Shown here: piece by piece, positions 9,226-17,921 of the stretch
Layout: each line of letters starts with the position of its first letter
How positions within the stretch are numbered: the first letter of the stretch is position 1
Translations under genes and position numbers: made by a program
Notes under the pieces: model-generated
The model's database searches: none
Told to the model about the DNA's origin: nothing
What the model saw: the letters and a program-made list of their open reading frames with translations, nothing else
Assembly (NCBI RefSeq): GCF_024721155.1
Contig: NZ_JAHVAP010000023.1
Span: 21,289-85,288 of the forward strand
Length of the DNA: 64,000 bases
From: Mucilaginibacter phenanthrenivorans
Lineage (GTDB): Bacteria > Bacteroidota > Bacteroidia > Sphingobacteriales > Sphingobacteriaceae
Direction: 5' to 3'

Positions 9226-10926
9226 ATGAGCACAAAAACTGAAACGACCGAGCTAAATAAATACAGCAAAACCTTTACCCAGGATGAAACCCAGCCTGCG
9301 GCAAAAGCCATGCTTTACGGCATAGGCCTTACTGACGACGACATGCAAAAACCGCAGGTCGGCGTGGCAAGTATGGGTTATGACGGCAACACCTGCAACA
9401 TGCACCTTAACGATTTAGCCAAGCTGGTTAAACAAGGCATCTGGAGCGAGGATATGGTGGGCCTGATATTCCATACAATTGGCGTGAGCGATGGCATGAG
9501 CAACGGTACCGAAGGGATGCGTTATTCGCTGGTTAGTCGTGACATTATTGCCGACTCTATTGAGGCGGTTGTTGGTGCACAATATTATGATGGGGTTATT
9601 ACCCTGCCGGGCTGTGATAAAAACATGCCAGGTTCTGTTATGGCGATGGCGCGTTTAAACCGCCCGTCGATAATGGTTTACGGAGGTACCATTAAACCCG
9701 GCCATTGGAAGGGCGAGGACCTGAACATTGTATCGGCATTTGAGGCTTTGGGTAAAAAGATAGCCGGCCAGATTGACGATATCGATTTTATGGGCGTGAT
9801 AAAAAATGCCTGTCCAAGTGCGGGCGCTTGCGGCGGCATCTACACAGCAAACACCATGGCAGCGGCTATCGAGGCTTTGGGCATGAGCTTGCCTTACTCG
9901 TCATCAAACCCTGCATTAAGCGATGAAAAGAAAGCAGAGTGCTTAGCGGCCGGTAAAGCCATTAAGATCCTGTTAGAAAAAGATATTAAACCAAGTGACA
10001 TCATGACCGCCGAAGCATTTGAAAATGCGATAGTGGTTATCATGGTGTTAGGCGGATCGACCAACGCGGTGTTGCACTTAATTGCGATGGCAAAAGCTAT
10101 TGGCGTTAAATTAACACAAGACGATTTCCAGGCGGTGAGTAACCGCATTCCTGTTTTGGCCGATATGAAGCCAAGCGGTAAATACATGATGGAAGACCTG
10201 CACAAGGTTGGCGGCGTTCCGGCTGTAATGAAATACTGCCTGGCACAAGGTTGGCTGCATGGCGATTGCCTTACTGTTACCGGCAAAACCATCGCCGAGA
10301 ATTTGGCTGATGTACCGGAGATCAACTTTGATACACAAAAAATTATACTGCCGGTTGAAAACCCTATCAAAGCGACCGGGCACTTACAGATCCTATACGG
10401 AAACCTTGCCGAAGGCGGCAGCGTTGCCAAGATCACAGGTAAAGAAGGCACCAGCTTTGAAGGCCCTGCAAGGGTATTCGACGGCGAGTTTGAGCTGATC
10501 CACGGGATCCAGACTGGTCTGGTTAAAAAGGGAGATGTGGTGGTGATCCGTAACGTGGGGCCTAAAGGCGCACCTGGCATGCCGGAAATGCTGAAGCCTA
10601 CTTCGGCCATCTTTGGCGCAGGCTTAGGAAGTTCGGTAGCATTAATTACTGATGGCAGGTTCTCGGGCGGAACACATGGCTTCGTCGTCGGTCACATCAC
10701 GCCGGAAGCTTATGACGGCGGGGGTATTGCCTTTGTGAAGGATGAGGACAGGATATTTATTGATGCCATAAACCGCACCATTAATGTAATGATAAGCAAG
10801 GAAGAGTTTGCAGCCCGTAAGGCAGCCTGGGTACAACCGGCGCTAAAGGTTAGCAAAGGGCTTTTATATAGGTACGCAAAAACCGTTAGCACCGCCGCAG
10901 ATGGCTGTGTTACGGATGAGATGTAG
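9226..10926 (+). CDS. ilvD: Dihydroxy-acid dehydratase
   Basis: Dehydrates 2,3-dihydroxy-isovalerate and 2,3-dihydroxy-3-methylvalerate to the keto acids of valine and isoleucine; an Fe-S enzyme in the cytosol. 566 residues, family length. Cluster-binding cysteines are seen in NTCNMH, LPGCDKNMPG and CPSAGACGGIYTANTM; the C-terminal ILV/EDD domain has GPKGAPGMPEM and TDGRFSGGTHGFVVGHITPEA. First gene of the ilv-leu run; the next gene, ilvB, starts 148 bp downstream beyond a hairpin. The start matches family N-termini (KYSKTFTQDETQPAAKAML). Confidence 0.97.
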   Translation: MSTKTETTELNKYSKTFTQDETQPAAKAMLYGIGLTDDDMQKPQVGVASMGYDGNTCNMHLNDLAKLVKQGIWSEDMVGLIFHTIGVSDGMSNGTEGMRYSLVSRDIIADSIEAVVGAQYYDGVITLPGCDKNMPGSVMAMARLNRPSIMVYGGTIKPGHWKGEDLNIVSAFEALGKKIAGQIDDIDFMGVIKNACPSAGACGGIYTANTMAAAIEALGMSLPYSSSNPALSDEKKAECLAAGKAIKILLEKDIKPSDIMTAEAFENAIVVIMVLGGSTNAVLHLIAMAKAIGVKLTQDDFQAVSNRIPVLADMKPSGKYMMEDLHKVGGVPAVMKYCLAQGWLHGDCLTVTGKTIAENLADVPEINFDTQKIILPVENPIKATGHLQILYGNLAEGGSVAKITGKEGTSFEGPARVFDGEFELIHGIQTGLVKKGDVVVIRNVGPKGAPGMPEMLKPTSAIFGAGLGSSVALITDGRFSGGTHGFVVGHITPEAYDGGGIAFVKDEDRIFIDAINRTINVMISKEEFAARKAAWVQPALKVSKGLLYRYAKTVSTAADGCVTDEM

Positions 10927-11002
10927 TCTGAATCAGAATTTTCAGAATTAAAGAATGAACAGAATTCTGAAAATTTTAAAATTCAGTAAATTCTGATTCA
11001 GA
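10927..11002. repeat. Inverted repeat between ilvD and ilvB
   Basis: Perfect 15-bp arms (TCTGAATCAGAATTT at 10927-10941, complement at 10988-11002) enclose further CAGAATTCTG and TTCAGAATT words. It begins directly after the ilvD stop. It could form a strong mRNA hairpin and separate expression or stability of ilvD and ilvB; there is no T-run, so it is not a classical terminator. Confidence 0.7.
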
Positions 11003-11020
11003 CAAAAATTAACAGAATGC

Positions 11021-11060
11021 AATCGGTGAAATCACTAAAAAATCAGTGAAATCGTCATCA
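11021..11060. repeat. GTGAAATC word pair upstream of ilvB
   Basis: AATCGGTGAAATCA and AATCAGTGAAATCG stand 16 bp apart just before ilvB. Related words (AATCGGTGAAATCA, CATCGGTGAAATCA, ATCGGTGTAATCA) recur before ilvC, before the methyltransferase at 15847 and before leuD, always a few dozen bases upstream of a start codon. Confidence 0.5.
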
Positions 11061-11073
11061 AAAATAAAAGAAT

Positions 11074-12810
11074 ATGGAAGTTGCACAGGAAACATTAACC
11101 GCACCGGCTGCTAAGGAGGCAGTTGAATTATCAGGATCGCAGGCCTTGTTGGATGCTTTGATCATTGAGGGTGTGGATACTATTTTTGGCTATCCGGGTG
11201 GCGCAATTATGCCCATTTATGATGCTTTGTACGATTATAAGGAAAAATTAAATCACATATTGGTTCGCCACGAGCAAGGCGGCATTCACGCTGGTCAGGG
11301 TTATGCCCGCACATCAGGCAAGGTGGGTGTGGTGTTTGCTACCAGCGGTCCGGGTGCTACCAACCTGGTTACAGGTTTGGCTGATGCACAGATAGACAGC
11401 ACGCCTTTGGTATGTATCACCGGCCAGGTGTTTGCACACCTTTTAGGTACCGATGCTTTCCAGGAAACGGATGTGATCAATATTACTACCCCGGTTACCA
11501 AATGGAATTACCAGGTAACAGATGCTACCGAGATCCCCGAGGTTATTGCCAAGGCGTTCTACATCGCCAAAAGCGGCAGACCGGGCCCGGTGCTTATCGA
11601 CATTACAAAAAATGCACAGATCCAGAAGTTCGATTATAAAGGTTATACCAAATGCGATCATATCCGCAGCTACAGGCCAAAACCAATTGTTAGGCCGCAA
11701 TATATTAAAGAGGCTGCCGAACTGATCAACTCAGCCAAAAAGCCCTTCATTATTTGGGGACAGGGTGTAATATTGGGCAGTGCAGAGCAGGAGTTTAAGG
11801 CTTTTGTTGAGAAAAGCGGCATCCCATCTGCATGGACGATATTAGGCGCAGGCGCTATCCCTACAGATCACCCGCTAAACGTGGGAATGCTGGGCATGCA
11901 CGGTAACTACGGCCCGAATGTACTAACCAATGAGTGTGATGTATTGATTGCCATAGGCATGCGCTTTGACGACCGTGTAACCGGCCGCCTTGATAAATAC
12001 GCAAAACAGGCAAAGGTGGTCCATTTGGATATCGACCCTGCCGAGATAGATAAGAACGTAAAATCAACTGTACCCGTTTGGGGCGATTGTAAGGAAACCC
12101 TGCCATTGCTTACCGCTTTGGTGGAAGGAAAAGAGCACACTGAATGGGTTAAATTGTTCAACGAGTACACCCAAAAGGAATACGATGCGGTAATTCATGC
12201 TGAGCTTAACCCAACATCACCAGAAATGACGATGGGCGAAGTGATCAAACAGCTTAACGAACTTACCAAAGGTGATGCCGTTATAGTTACCGACGTTGGC
12301 CAGCACCAGATGGTGGCCTGCCGTTATGCCAATCTTAACAAAACCCGCAGCAACGTTACCAGCGGCGGCTTAGGTACCATGGGCTTTGCCCTGCCTGCTG
12401 CCATAGGGGCCAAGTTTGGTGCGCAGGAGCGTGATGTAATTGCCATTATTGGCGATGGTGGTTTCCAGATGACCTTACAGGAACTGGGCACCATTATGCA
12501 AACCGGCATTGATGTAAAGATCATCATCCTGAATAATAAATTCCTGGGCATGGTTCGCCAGTGGCAGGAGCTGTTTAATGAGCGCAGGTATTCGTTTGTG
12601 GATATCCAGAGCCCTGATTTTGTTGCCGTGGCAGCTGCTTATGGCATAAAGGGCAAAATGATTGACGACCGCAAGGACCTGCAATCAGCCTTAAAGGAAA
12701 TGATGGAGAACAAAGGCTCGTTCCTGTTGGAAGTAATGGTTACCAAAGAGAACAACGTGTTCCCGATGGTACCGCAGGGATGCAGTGTTGCCGAGATCAG
12801 GCTTAAATAG
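11074..12810 (+). CDS. ilvB: Acetolactate synthase, large subunit
   Basis: Thiamine-diphosphate enzyme joining pyruvate with pyruvate or 2-oxobutyrate, the first common step to valine/leucine and isoleucine. 578 residues with the three usual domains: N-terminal Pyr domain with the catalytic glutamate in RHEQGGIHAGQGYAR, central domain, and C-terminal PP domain with the ThDP/Mg motif GDGGFQMT to ILNN, followed by GMVRQWQELF. The regulatory subunit ilvN follows directly. The N-terminal about 15 residues are variable and not diagnostic. Confidence 0.96.
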   Translation: MEVAQETLTAPAAKEAVELSGSQALLDALIIEGVDTIFGYPGGAIMPIYDALYDYKEKLNHILVRHEQGGIHAGQGYARTSGKVGVVFATSGPGATNLVTGLADAQIDSTPLVCITGQVFAHLLGTDAFQETDVINITTPVTKWNYQVTDATEIPEVIAKAFYIAKSGRPGPVLIDITKNAQIQKFDYKGYTKCDHIRSYRPKPIVRPQYIKEAAELINSAKKPFIIWGQGVILGSAEQEFKAFVEKSGIPSAWTILGAGAIPTDHPLNVGMLGMHGNYGPNVLTNECDVLIAIGMRFDDRVTGRLDKYAKQAKVVHLDIDPAEIDKNVKSTVPVWGDCKETLPLLTALVEGKEHTEWVKLFNEYTQKEYDAVIHAELNPTSPEMTMGEVIKQLNELTKGDAVIVTDVGQHQMVACRYANLNKTRSNVTSGGLGTMGFALPAAIGAKFGAQERDVIAIIGDGGFQMTLQELGTIMQTGIDVKIIILNNKFLGMVRQWQELFNERRYSFVDIQSPDFVAVAAAYGIKGKMIDDRKDLQSALKEMMENKGSFLLEVMVTKENNVFPMVPQGCSVAEIRLK

Positions 12811-12898
12811 AAAGCCCCCGGCCCCATAAAGGGGGAGAATTGTAGAGACGCAATACTTTGTGTCTTTTTCAGAAAAGGGATTTAAAAGAAGATTAAAA

Positions 12899-13501
12899 AT
12901 GGAAGACCAAATAGAAAAGCAGGAATTTAACATCACGGTTTATACAGAAAACCAGATTGGTTTGTTGAACCGGATAGCTATAATATTTACCCGCCGCAAA
13001 ATAAATATCGACAGTTTGAATACTTCTCCATCAGAAATTGAGAGCATTCATCGTTTTAATATAGTGATCACAGAGTCGGAAGACGTGGTGCGCAAATTGA
13101 CCCGCCAGATTGAAAAACAAGTGGAGGTATTAAAGGTGTACTATCATACCAACGACGACGTGATCTGGCAGGAAATGGCACTGTACAAAGTGTCAACCGA
13201 TGTAATTGCCGAGCGGGTAAGCGTTGAACGTTTGCTGCGTGAGAATGGCGCACGTGTGGTAACATTAAGGAAAGATTACACGGTGTTTGAAACCACAGGT
13301 CACCGCGAGGAAACAGACAACCTGATCAGCATTTTGCAGCCTTACGGATTGATAGAGTTTGTACGCAGTGCACGTGTAGCAATTATAAAAGACAGTGAGG
13401 GCTTCAACAGCAAGCTACGCGACTTTGAAAGGCTTGAACCGGGTGAGGAAGTGATAGAGAATGAGTATTTGAATAAAGGGGAGAAAGTATTTACCATGTA
13501 A
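12899..13501 (+). CDS. ilvN: Acetolactate synthase, small (regulatory) subunit
   Basis: 200 residues. The N-terminal ACT domain (ITVYTENQIGLLNRIAIIF, then RRKINIDSLN) binds the feedback amino acid (valine in known enzymes); the C-terminal ALS_ss_C-like domain follows (ALYKVS onwards). The frame is open from 12860, but those 13 residues (SFSEKGFKRRLK) are not family-like; ATG 12899 gives MEDQIEKQEFNITVYTENQ, as expected. Lies 88 bp after ilvB across a C-rich/G-rich word (CCCCATAAAGGGGG at 12822-12835). Confidence 0.93.
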   Translation: MEDQIEKQEFNITVYTENQIGLLNRIAIIFTRRKINIDSLNTSPSEIESIHRFNIVITESEDVVRKLTRQIEKQVEVLKVYYHTNDDVIWQEMALYKVSTDVIAERVSVERLLRENGARVVTLRKDYTVFETTGHREETDNLISILQPYGLIEFVRSARVAIIKDSEGFNSKLRDFERLEPGEEVIENEYLNKGEKVFTM

Positions 13502-13587
13502 GCCCCCTAGCCCCCTAAAGGGGGAACGAAAGTGGGTTAGAAAACAAAAAAACGAATTTAAATCCCCCCTTTAGGGGGTTAGGGGGC
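13502..13587. repeat. Large C-rich/G-rich hairpin after ilvN
   Basis: Arms at 13502-13524 and 13565-13587 are complementary over 23 bases with one G-T-type mismatch; each arm is built of CCCCCTA and TAGGGGG words. It starts at the base following the ilvN stop. The same CCCCCTAAAGGGGG core recurs after ilvB (12816-12836), ilvC (15385-15402) and the gene at 15456 (15736-15758), always directly behind a stop codon, as expected of a repeated mRNA 3'-end or processing element. Confidence 0.7.
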
Positions 13588-13595
13588 TCGGCTAC

Positions 13596-14174
13596 ATGCT
13601 TGAAGAAATAAGACAAAAATATCCATCAGCCTACAACGCGATAAAAGTTGCTACGGAAGCGAGTGGTTTTACCATGCCATCGGAAGTATTGACTTGTTCA
13701 TTACTTAAAACGCTGGCGGCATCAAAACCGGGTGGAAAGTTTTTGGAGCTGGGAACTGGTACAGGTTTGTCTACAACATGGATCTTAGACGGAATGGATG
13801 AATCATCAACATTGATCTCGATCGATAATGATGAAACGGTTCTAAGCATCGCCAAAGAAAACCTTGGGGTTGATAAACGCTTAAAGCTAATCTGTGCCGA
13901 TGGTGCCGACTGGATAAAGCAAAACGCCGCGCAAAAGTTCAGCTTTGTTTTTGCTGATGCGTGGCCTGGTAAATATTTGTTGCTGGATGAAGTGCTGAAC
14001 ATGCTTGAAAAAGGCGGCATTTATATTATTGACGATATGCTGCCGCAGGCAAACTGGCCCACCGGCCACGCCGAAAAGGCAACAGACCTGATCAGCTATT
14101 TGGATAGCCGTGAGGATATTATACTAACAAAAATGGGCTGGGCAACCGGCATTGTGATTATAACAAAAAAATAG
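13596..14174 (+). CDS. O-methyltransferase-like SAM enzyme
   Basis: 192-residue class I methyltransferase. SAM motif I is FLELGTGTGLSTTWIL, motif II lies around ISIDND, and DAWPGKY with IIDDML gives the O-methyltransferase (catechol-OMT-like) pattern. The substrate is unknown. It lies between ilvN and ilvC, all on the same strand, and is probably co-transcribed; no step of branched-chain synthesis needs a methylation, so it may be a passenger. The start is the ATG after the C/G-rich hairpin. Confidence 0.82.
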   Translation: MLEEIRQKYPSAYNAIKVATEASGFTMPSEVLTCSLLKTLAASKPGGKFLELGTGTGLSTTWILDGMDESSTLISIDNDETVLSIAKENLGVDKRLKLICADGADWIKQNAAQKFSFVFADAWPGKYLLLDEVLNMLEKGGIYIIDDMLPQANWPTGHAEKATDLISYLDSREDIILTKMGWATGIVIITKK

Positions 14175-14264
14175 GTGAAAGCTGAAAGGTAAAAGGCGAA
14201 AGGTTTCGCCGGATAATAGATAATAACAAAGGATTAAAATAAATTAAAACCACTTATAAATTCA

Positions 14265-14300
14265 CATCGGTGTAATCAAACAGAATCGGTGTAATCAATA
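14265..14300. repeat. GGTGTAATCA word pair upstream of ilvC
   Basis: CATCGGTGTAATCAAA and AATCGGTGTAATCAAT stand side by side 18 bases before the ilvC start, a variant of the GGTGAAATCA words before ilvB, the 15847 gene and leuD. Confidence 0.5.
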
Positions 14301-14317
14301 AATAAAAATCAAAAACG

Positions 14318-15376
14318 ATGGCAAAATTAAATTTCGGCGGCACTGAAGAAAATGTAGTAACCCGCGAGGAGTTCCCTTTAGCAAAGGCACAGGAAGTATT
14401 AAAAAATGAAGTTGTAGCAGTAATTGGCTATGGCGTTCAGGGTCCTGGTCAGGCGCTTAATCAAAAAGACAATGGCATTAACGTAATAGTTGGTCAGCGT
14501 AAAGGCACAAAAACATGGGATAAAGCAGTAAGCGACGGCTTTGTACCGGGAGAAACCCTTTTTGAAATTGAAGAGGCCCTTGAAAAAGGAACGGTTATTT
14601 GTTACCTGCTTAGCGATGCCGCCCAGATTGCATTATGGCCAACCGTTAAAAAACACTTAACCCCGGGTAAGGCATTGTACTTCTCTCACGGTTTCGGTAT
14701 CACGTTTAACGAGCAAACAGGCATTATTCCTCCTGCTGATGTTGACGTATTTTTGGTTGCTCCTAAAGGATCGGGCACATCATTACGCCGCATGTTTTTA
14801 CAGGGCCGCGGCTTAAACTCAAGCTACGCTATTTTCCAGGATGCTACAGGTAACGCATTTAACCGTGTTATTGCATTAGGAATTGCTGTAGGCAGCGGTT
14901 ACCTATTCGAAACCAACTTCAAAAAGGAAGTATACAGCGATTTAACCGGCGAGCGTGGTACGCTGATGGGTTGTATCCAGGGCATCTTTGCAGCTCAGTA
15001 CGAAGTATTGCGAAAAAATGGTCACTCTCCGTCAGAATCATTTAACGAAACTGTTGAAGAGTTAACCCAATCGTTAATGCCATTGGTTGCAGAAAACGGT
15101 ATGGACTGGATGTACGCCAATTGCTCAACCACAGCACAACGCGGTGCATTGGATTGGTGGAAGCGTTTCCGTGATGCTACCAAACCGGTATTTGAAGAAT
15201 TATACAATAGTGTAGCAACAGGTGTTGAATCACAAAAATCAATTGACTCAAATAGCAAGGAAGATTACCGTGAGAAACTGGATGCTGAATTAAAAGAATT
15301 ACGCGACAGCGAATTATGGCAGGCAGGTAAAACTGTACGCAGCCTACGTCCGGAAAACCAGGTGGTAGAAGCGTAA
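14318..15376 (+). CDS. ilvC: Ketol-acid reductoisomerase
   Basis: Isomerises and reduces acetolactate or acetohydroxybutyrate with NADPH and Mg2+. 352 residues. The Rossmann motif is VIGYGVQGPGQALN, the NADPH-specificity loop is VGQRKG, and the helical C-terminal domain holds the metal/catalytic glutamates (SDLTGERGTLMG, FNETVEELTQ). Slightly longer than the classical short (class I) enzyme and shorter than the long class II. Flanked upstream by the word repeat and downstream by a C/G-rich word and a hairpin. Confidence 0.95.
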   Translation: MAKLNFGGTEENVVTREEFPLAKAQEVLKNEVVAVIGYGVQGPGQALNQKDNGINVIVGQRKGTKTWDKAVSDGFVPGETLFEIEEALEKGTVICYLLSDAAQIALWPTVKKHLTPGKALYFSHGFGITFNEQTGIIPPADVDVFLVAPKGSGTSLRRMFLQGRGLNSSYAIFQDATGNAFNRVIALGIAVGSGYLFETNFKKEVYSDLTGERGTLMGCIQGIFAAQYEVLRKNGHSPSESFNETVEELTQSLMPLVAENGMDWMYANCSTTAQRGALDWWKRFRDATKPVFEELYNSVATGVESQKSIDSNSKEDYREKLDAELKELRDSELWQAGKTVRSLRPENQVVEA

Positions 15377-15414
15377 ACCCTCTAACCCCCTGAAGGGGGA
15401 ATTAAAAAGATAGT

Positions 15415-15443
15415 ATAGCGATGGGTTTTATACCCATCGCTAT
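15415..15443 (+). terminator. Hairpin after ilvC
   Basis: ATAGCGATGGGT and ACCCATCGCTAT form a perfect 12-bp stem with a 5-base loop. There is no T-run after it (CAGATATAAAA), so it may be a processing or stability hairpin or part of the next gene's leader; the ATG at 15456 follows 12 bases on. Confidence 0.5.
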
Positions 15444-15455
15444 CAGATATAAAAA

Positions 15456-15743
15456 ATGATACTCGAAGTAGCCATATTAAATATAATCCCCGGCAGGGAG
15501 GATGCTTTTTTAAAGGCGTTTTCTGTAGCGCAGGGGATCATATCAAAAATGGCAGGCTATATCTCTCACCAGCTGAAAAGATGCATGGAGAATACAAGCC
15601 GCTTTATTTTGTTGGTTGAATGGGAAAAGCTCACCGACCACACAGAGGGCTTCAGAAGATCAGAAGAATACCAGGAATGGAAGGCGATGTTACATCATTT
15701 TTATAACCCATTTCCAACGGTTGAGCATTATGATGCCCCCTAA
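15456..15743 (+). CDS. Antibiotic-biosynthesis-monooxygenase (ABM) domain protein
   Basis: 95 residues with the ABM dimeric ferredoxin-like pattern: EVAILNIIPGREDAFLKAF at the start, then ISHQLKRCMENTSRFILLVEWE and a final FYNPFPTVEHYDA. Such proteins include quinol or haem-related monooxygenases and many of unknown activity. It is part of the ilv-leu run; its role there is unclear. A CCCCCTAAAGGGGG word overlaps its stop codon. Confidence 0.75.
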   Translation: MILEVAILNIIPGREDAFLKAFSVAQGIISKMAGYISHQLKRCMENTSRFILLVEWEKLTDHTEGFRRSEEYQEWKAMLHHFYNPFPTVEHYDAP

Positions 15744-15767
15744 CCCCCTAAAGGGGGAATGAAAAAA

Positions 15768-15842
15768 CGATGAAATCACGGGCGGTTTGTGAGATCATCA
15801 AATGACCAATCGGTGAAATCAATATCATCGGTGCAATCATAA
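15768..15842. repeat. GTGAAATCA words upstream of the 15847 methyltransferase
   Basis: ATGAAATCACGG, AATCGGTGAAATCAAT and CATCGGTGCAATCATA follow each other and end 5 bases before the start codon. Member of the same word family as those before ilvB, ilvC and leuD. Confidence 0.5.
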
Positions 15843-15846
15843 TATT

Positions 15847-16602
15847 ATGAAGTGGAACGCAGAATTATATGACGATAAGCACTCCTTTGTATCACAATAC
15901 GGAGAGAGCGTGCTTGAGCTGTTGGATATAAAACCGGGCGAGCAAATTCTCGACCTGGGTTGTGGTACCGGACATCTGGCTAACGAAATTAAAAAACACG
16001 GTGCTGAAGTTACCGCAATAGATGCATCGCCCGAAATGATAGAGAAGGCGGAAAAGGAATTCCCGGATGTGAATTTTTCTGTTGCTGACGGGGCAAACTT
16101 TCATATCAACAAGGCATTCGACGCTGTTTTTTCGAACGCGGCCCTGCACTGGATGCACAAGGCGGACGATGTAATAAAATGCGTTTATGAAAACCTTAAA
16201 CCTGGCGGCCGTTTTGTTGCCGAAATGGGAGGCAAGGGCAATATGGAGTACATGATAGCGGCAACGAAGCAGGTGCTTACAAAACATGGTTACAAAAACC
16301 TTGGCGAACGCAAGCTTTGGTATTTTCCTTCGTTAGGCGAATATACCAGCAAGCTGGAGGCACGTGGTTTCAGAGTAACTTATGCGATACACTTTGACAG
16401 GCCAACCCTGTTACAGGATGGCAGGCTGGGTGTAACCAAGTGGCTTAATATGTTCGGTGATACTTATTTTGAAGGTATCAAAGGAGGAGAGATGCAGGAG
16501 ATCTTATCAGAAATAACCGATCTGCTTGAACCGCATTATAACCGGGACGGGCAATGGTTTTCTGACTACAAACGGTTAAGGTTTGTGGCGATAAAAGAGT
16601 AA
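15847..16602 (+). CDS. Class I SAM-dependent methyltransferase (trans-aconitate methyltransferase-like)
   Basis: 251 residues. SAM motif I is ILDLGCGTGHLANEI, with the acidic residue in AIDASPEM and motif AVFSNAALHWMHKADDV; the AALHW signature is typical of the Tam (trans-aconitate 2-methyltransferase) branch. The true substrate is uncertain. It lies on the same strand inside the ilv-leu run, 128 bp before leuA. Confidence 0.8.
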   Translation: MKWNAELYDDKHSFVSQYGESVLELLDIKPGEQILDLGCGTGHLANEIKKHGAEVTAIDASPEMIEKAEKEFPDVNFSVADGANFHINKAFDAVFSNAALHWMHKADDVIKCVYENLKPGGRFVAEMGGKGNMEYMIAATKQVLTKHGYKNLGERKLWYFPSLGEYTSKLEARGFRVTYAIHFDRPTLLQDGRLGVTKWLNMFGDTYFEGIKGGEMQEILSEITDLLEPHYNRDGQWFSDYKRLRFVAIKE

Positions 16603-16730
16603 AGAAGCAAAAAACTAAGAGCCGAAAACCTGGATTTAAACATCCGGGTTTAGGGCTTTACAATAAATAGATAAGCATTAACCGATGTTGGGCAAGATAA
16701 CCGAACCCGCCATCAAAAAAATAGAAGAAT

Positions 16731-17897
16731 ATGTTACACGATCCGAACCGCGTTTATGTTTTTGATACCACGCTTCGCGACGGCGAGCAGGTACCGGGCT
16801 GCCAGCTGACTACCCCTGAAAAGATTGAGATAGCCAGGGAACTGGAGGCATTGGGCGTAGATATTATTGAAGCAGGTTTCCCGATCTCGAGTCCGGGGGA
16901 TTTTCAGAGTGTTGTAGAGATCTCCAAATCGGTGTCACAGCCGATAGTTTGTGCCCTAACCCGCGCAAATAAAGGCGATATCGATGTGGCTGTTGAATCG
17001 CTTCAGTATGCTAAAAGACCGCGGATCCATACCGGGATAGGCTCGTCTGACATGCACATCAAAACCAAATTTAACAGCACCCGCGAGGAGATCCTTGTTC
17101 GTGCAGTTGAAGCCGTTAAGTACGCGAAGAAATCGGTTGAGGATATTGAGTTTTATGCGGAGGATGCCGGTCGTGCCGACATTCATTACCTGGCGCAAAT
17201 GGTTGAGGCGGTTATTGCTGCCGGAGCCACCGTGGTAAACATCCCGGATACCAATGGCTATTGCCTGCCAAACCAGTATGGCGATAAGATCCGTTTCTTG
17301 AAGGAGAATGTTAAAAATATTGATAGGGCCATCATCTCGGTGCATTGCCATAATGATTTGGGTTTGGCTACAGCCAACTCAATTGCCGGCCTGCAAAACG
17401 GAGCAAGGCAGATTGAAGGTACCATAAACGGTATTGGCGAACGTGCAGGCAATACATCCATTGAGGAAGTCGTCATGATCCTGAAGACACACCAGCTTGG
17501 TTTGCATACCAACATTAATGCCCGCAATTTTTACGAGATCAGTCAGTTGGTGCGTACACAAATGCGGATGCCGGTACAGGCTAATAAAGCAATTGTTGGC
17601 AGCAATGCCTTTGCGCATAGCAGCGGCATTCACCAGGACGGTTTTTTAAAGAACCGCGAAAATTACGAGATCATCAGGCCGGAAGATGTAGGCTTCCCAA
17701 GCGCTACCATAGTGCTTACCGCCCGCAGCGGACGACACGCGCTGAAGCATCACCTGGAACGCCTTGGCTATAATTTGGATAAGGAAGAATTGGCAGATGC
17801 CTACAGGAACTTTCTGACCCTGGCCGATAGTAAATTGGATATTACCGACGAGGATTTGATCGTCCTGGCTACGTCGGCTAATATTTTACAAAAGTGA
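16731..17897 (+). CDS. leuA: 2-Isopropylmalate synthase, short form without regulatory domain
   Basis: Condenses acetyl-CoA with 2-oxoisovalerate, the first leucine-specific step. The TIM-barrel starts VYVFDTTLRDGEQVPGC; metal ligands are seen in HCHNDLGLATAN, and the GINGIGERAGN-type loop and FAHSSGIHQDGFLK are present. At 388 residues it ends after the barrel and linker; the C-terminal LeuA allosteric domain of the about 510-550-residue enzymes is absent, with the stop followed at once by leuC. It may therefore not respond to leucine (inference). The related longer protein at 20149 does carry that domain. Confidence 0.9.
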   Translation: MLHDPNRVYVFDTTLRDGEQVPGCQLTTPEKIEIARELEALGVDIIEAGFPISSPGDFQSVVEISKSVSQPIVCALTRANKGDIDVAVESLQYAKRPRIHTGIGSSDMHIKTKFNSTREEILVRAVEAVKYAKKSVEDIEFYAEDAGRADIHYLAQMVEAVIAAGATVVNIPDTNGYCLPNQYGDKIRFLKENVKNIDRAIISVHCHNDLGLATANSIAGLQNGARQIEGTINGIGERAGNTSIEEVVMILKTHQLGLHTNINARNFYEISQLVRTQMRMPVQANKAIVGSNAFAHSSGIHQDGFLKNRENYEIIRPEDVGFPSATIVLTARSGRHALKHHLERLGYNLDKEELADAYRNFLTLADSKLDITDEDLIVLATSANILQK

Positions 17898-17921
17898 ATT
17901 ACAAATAAGCAATTATAAAAA

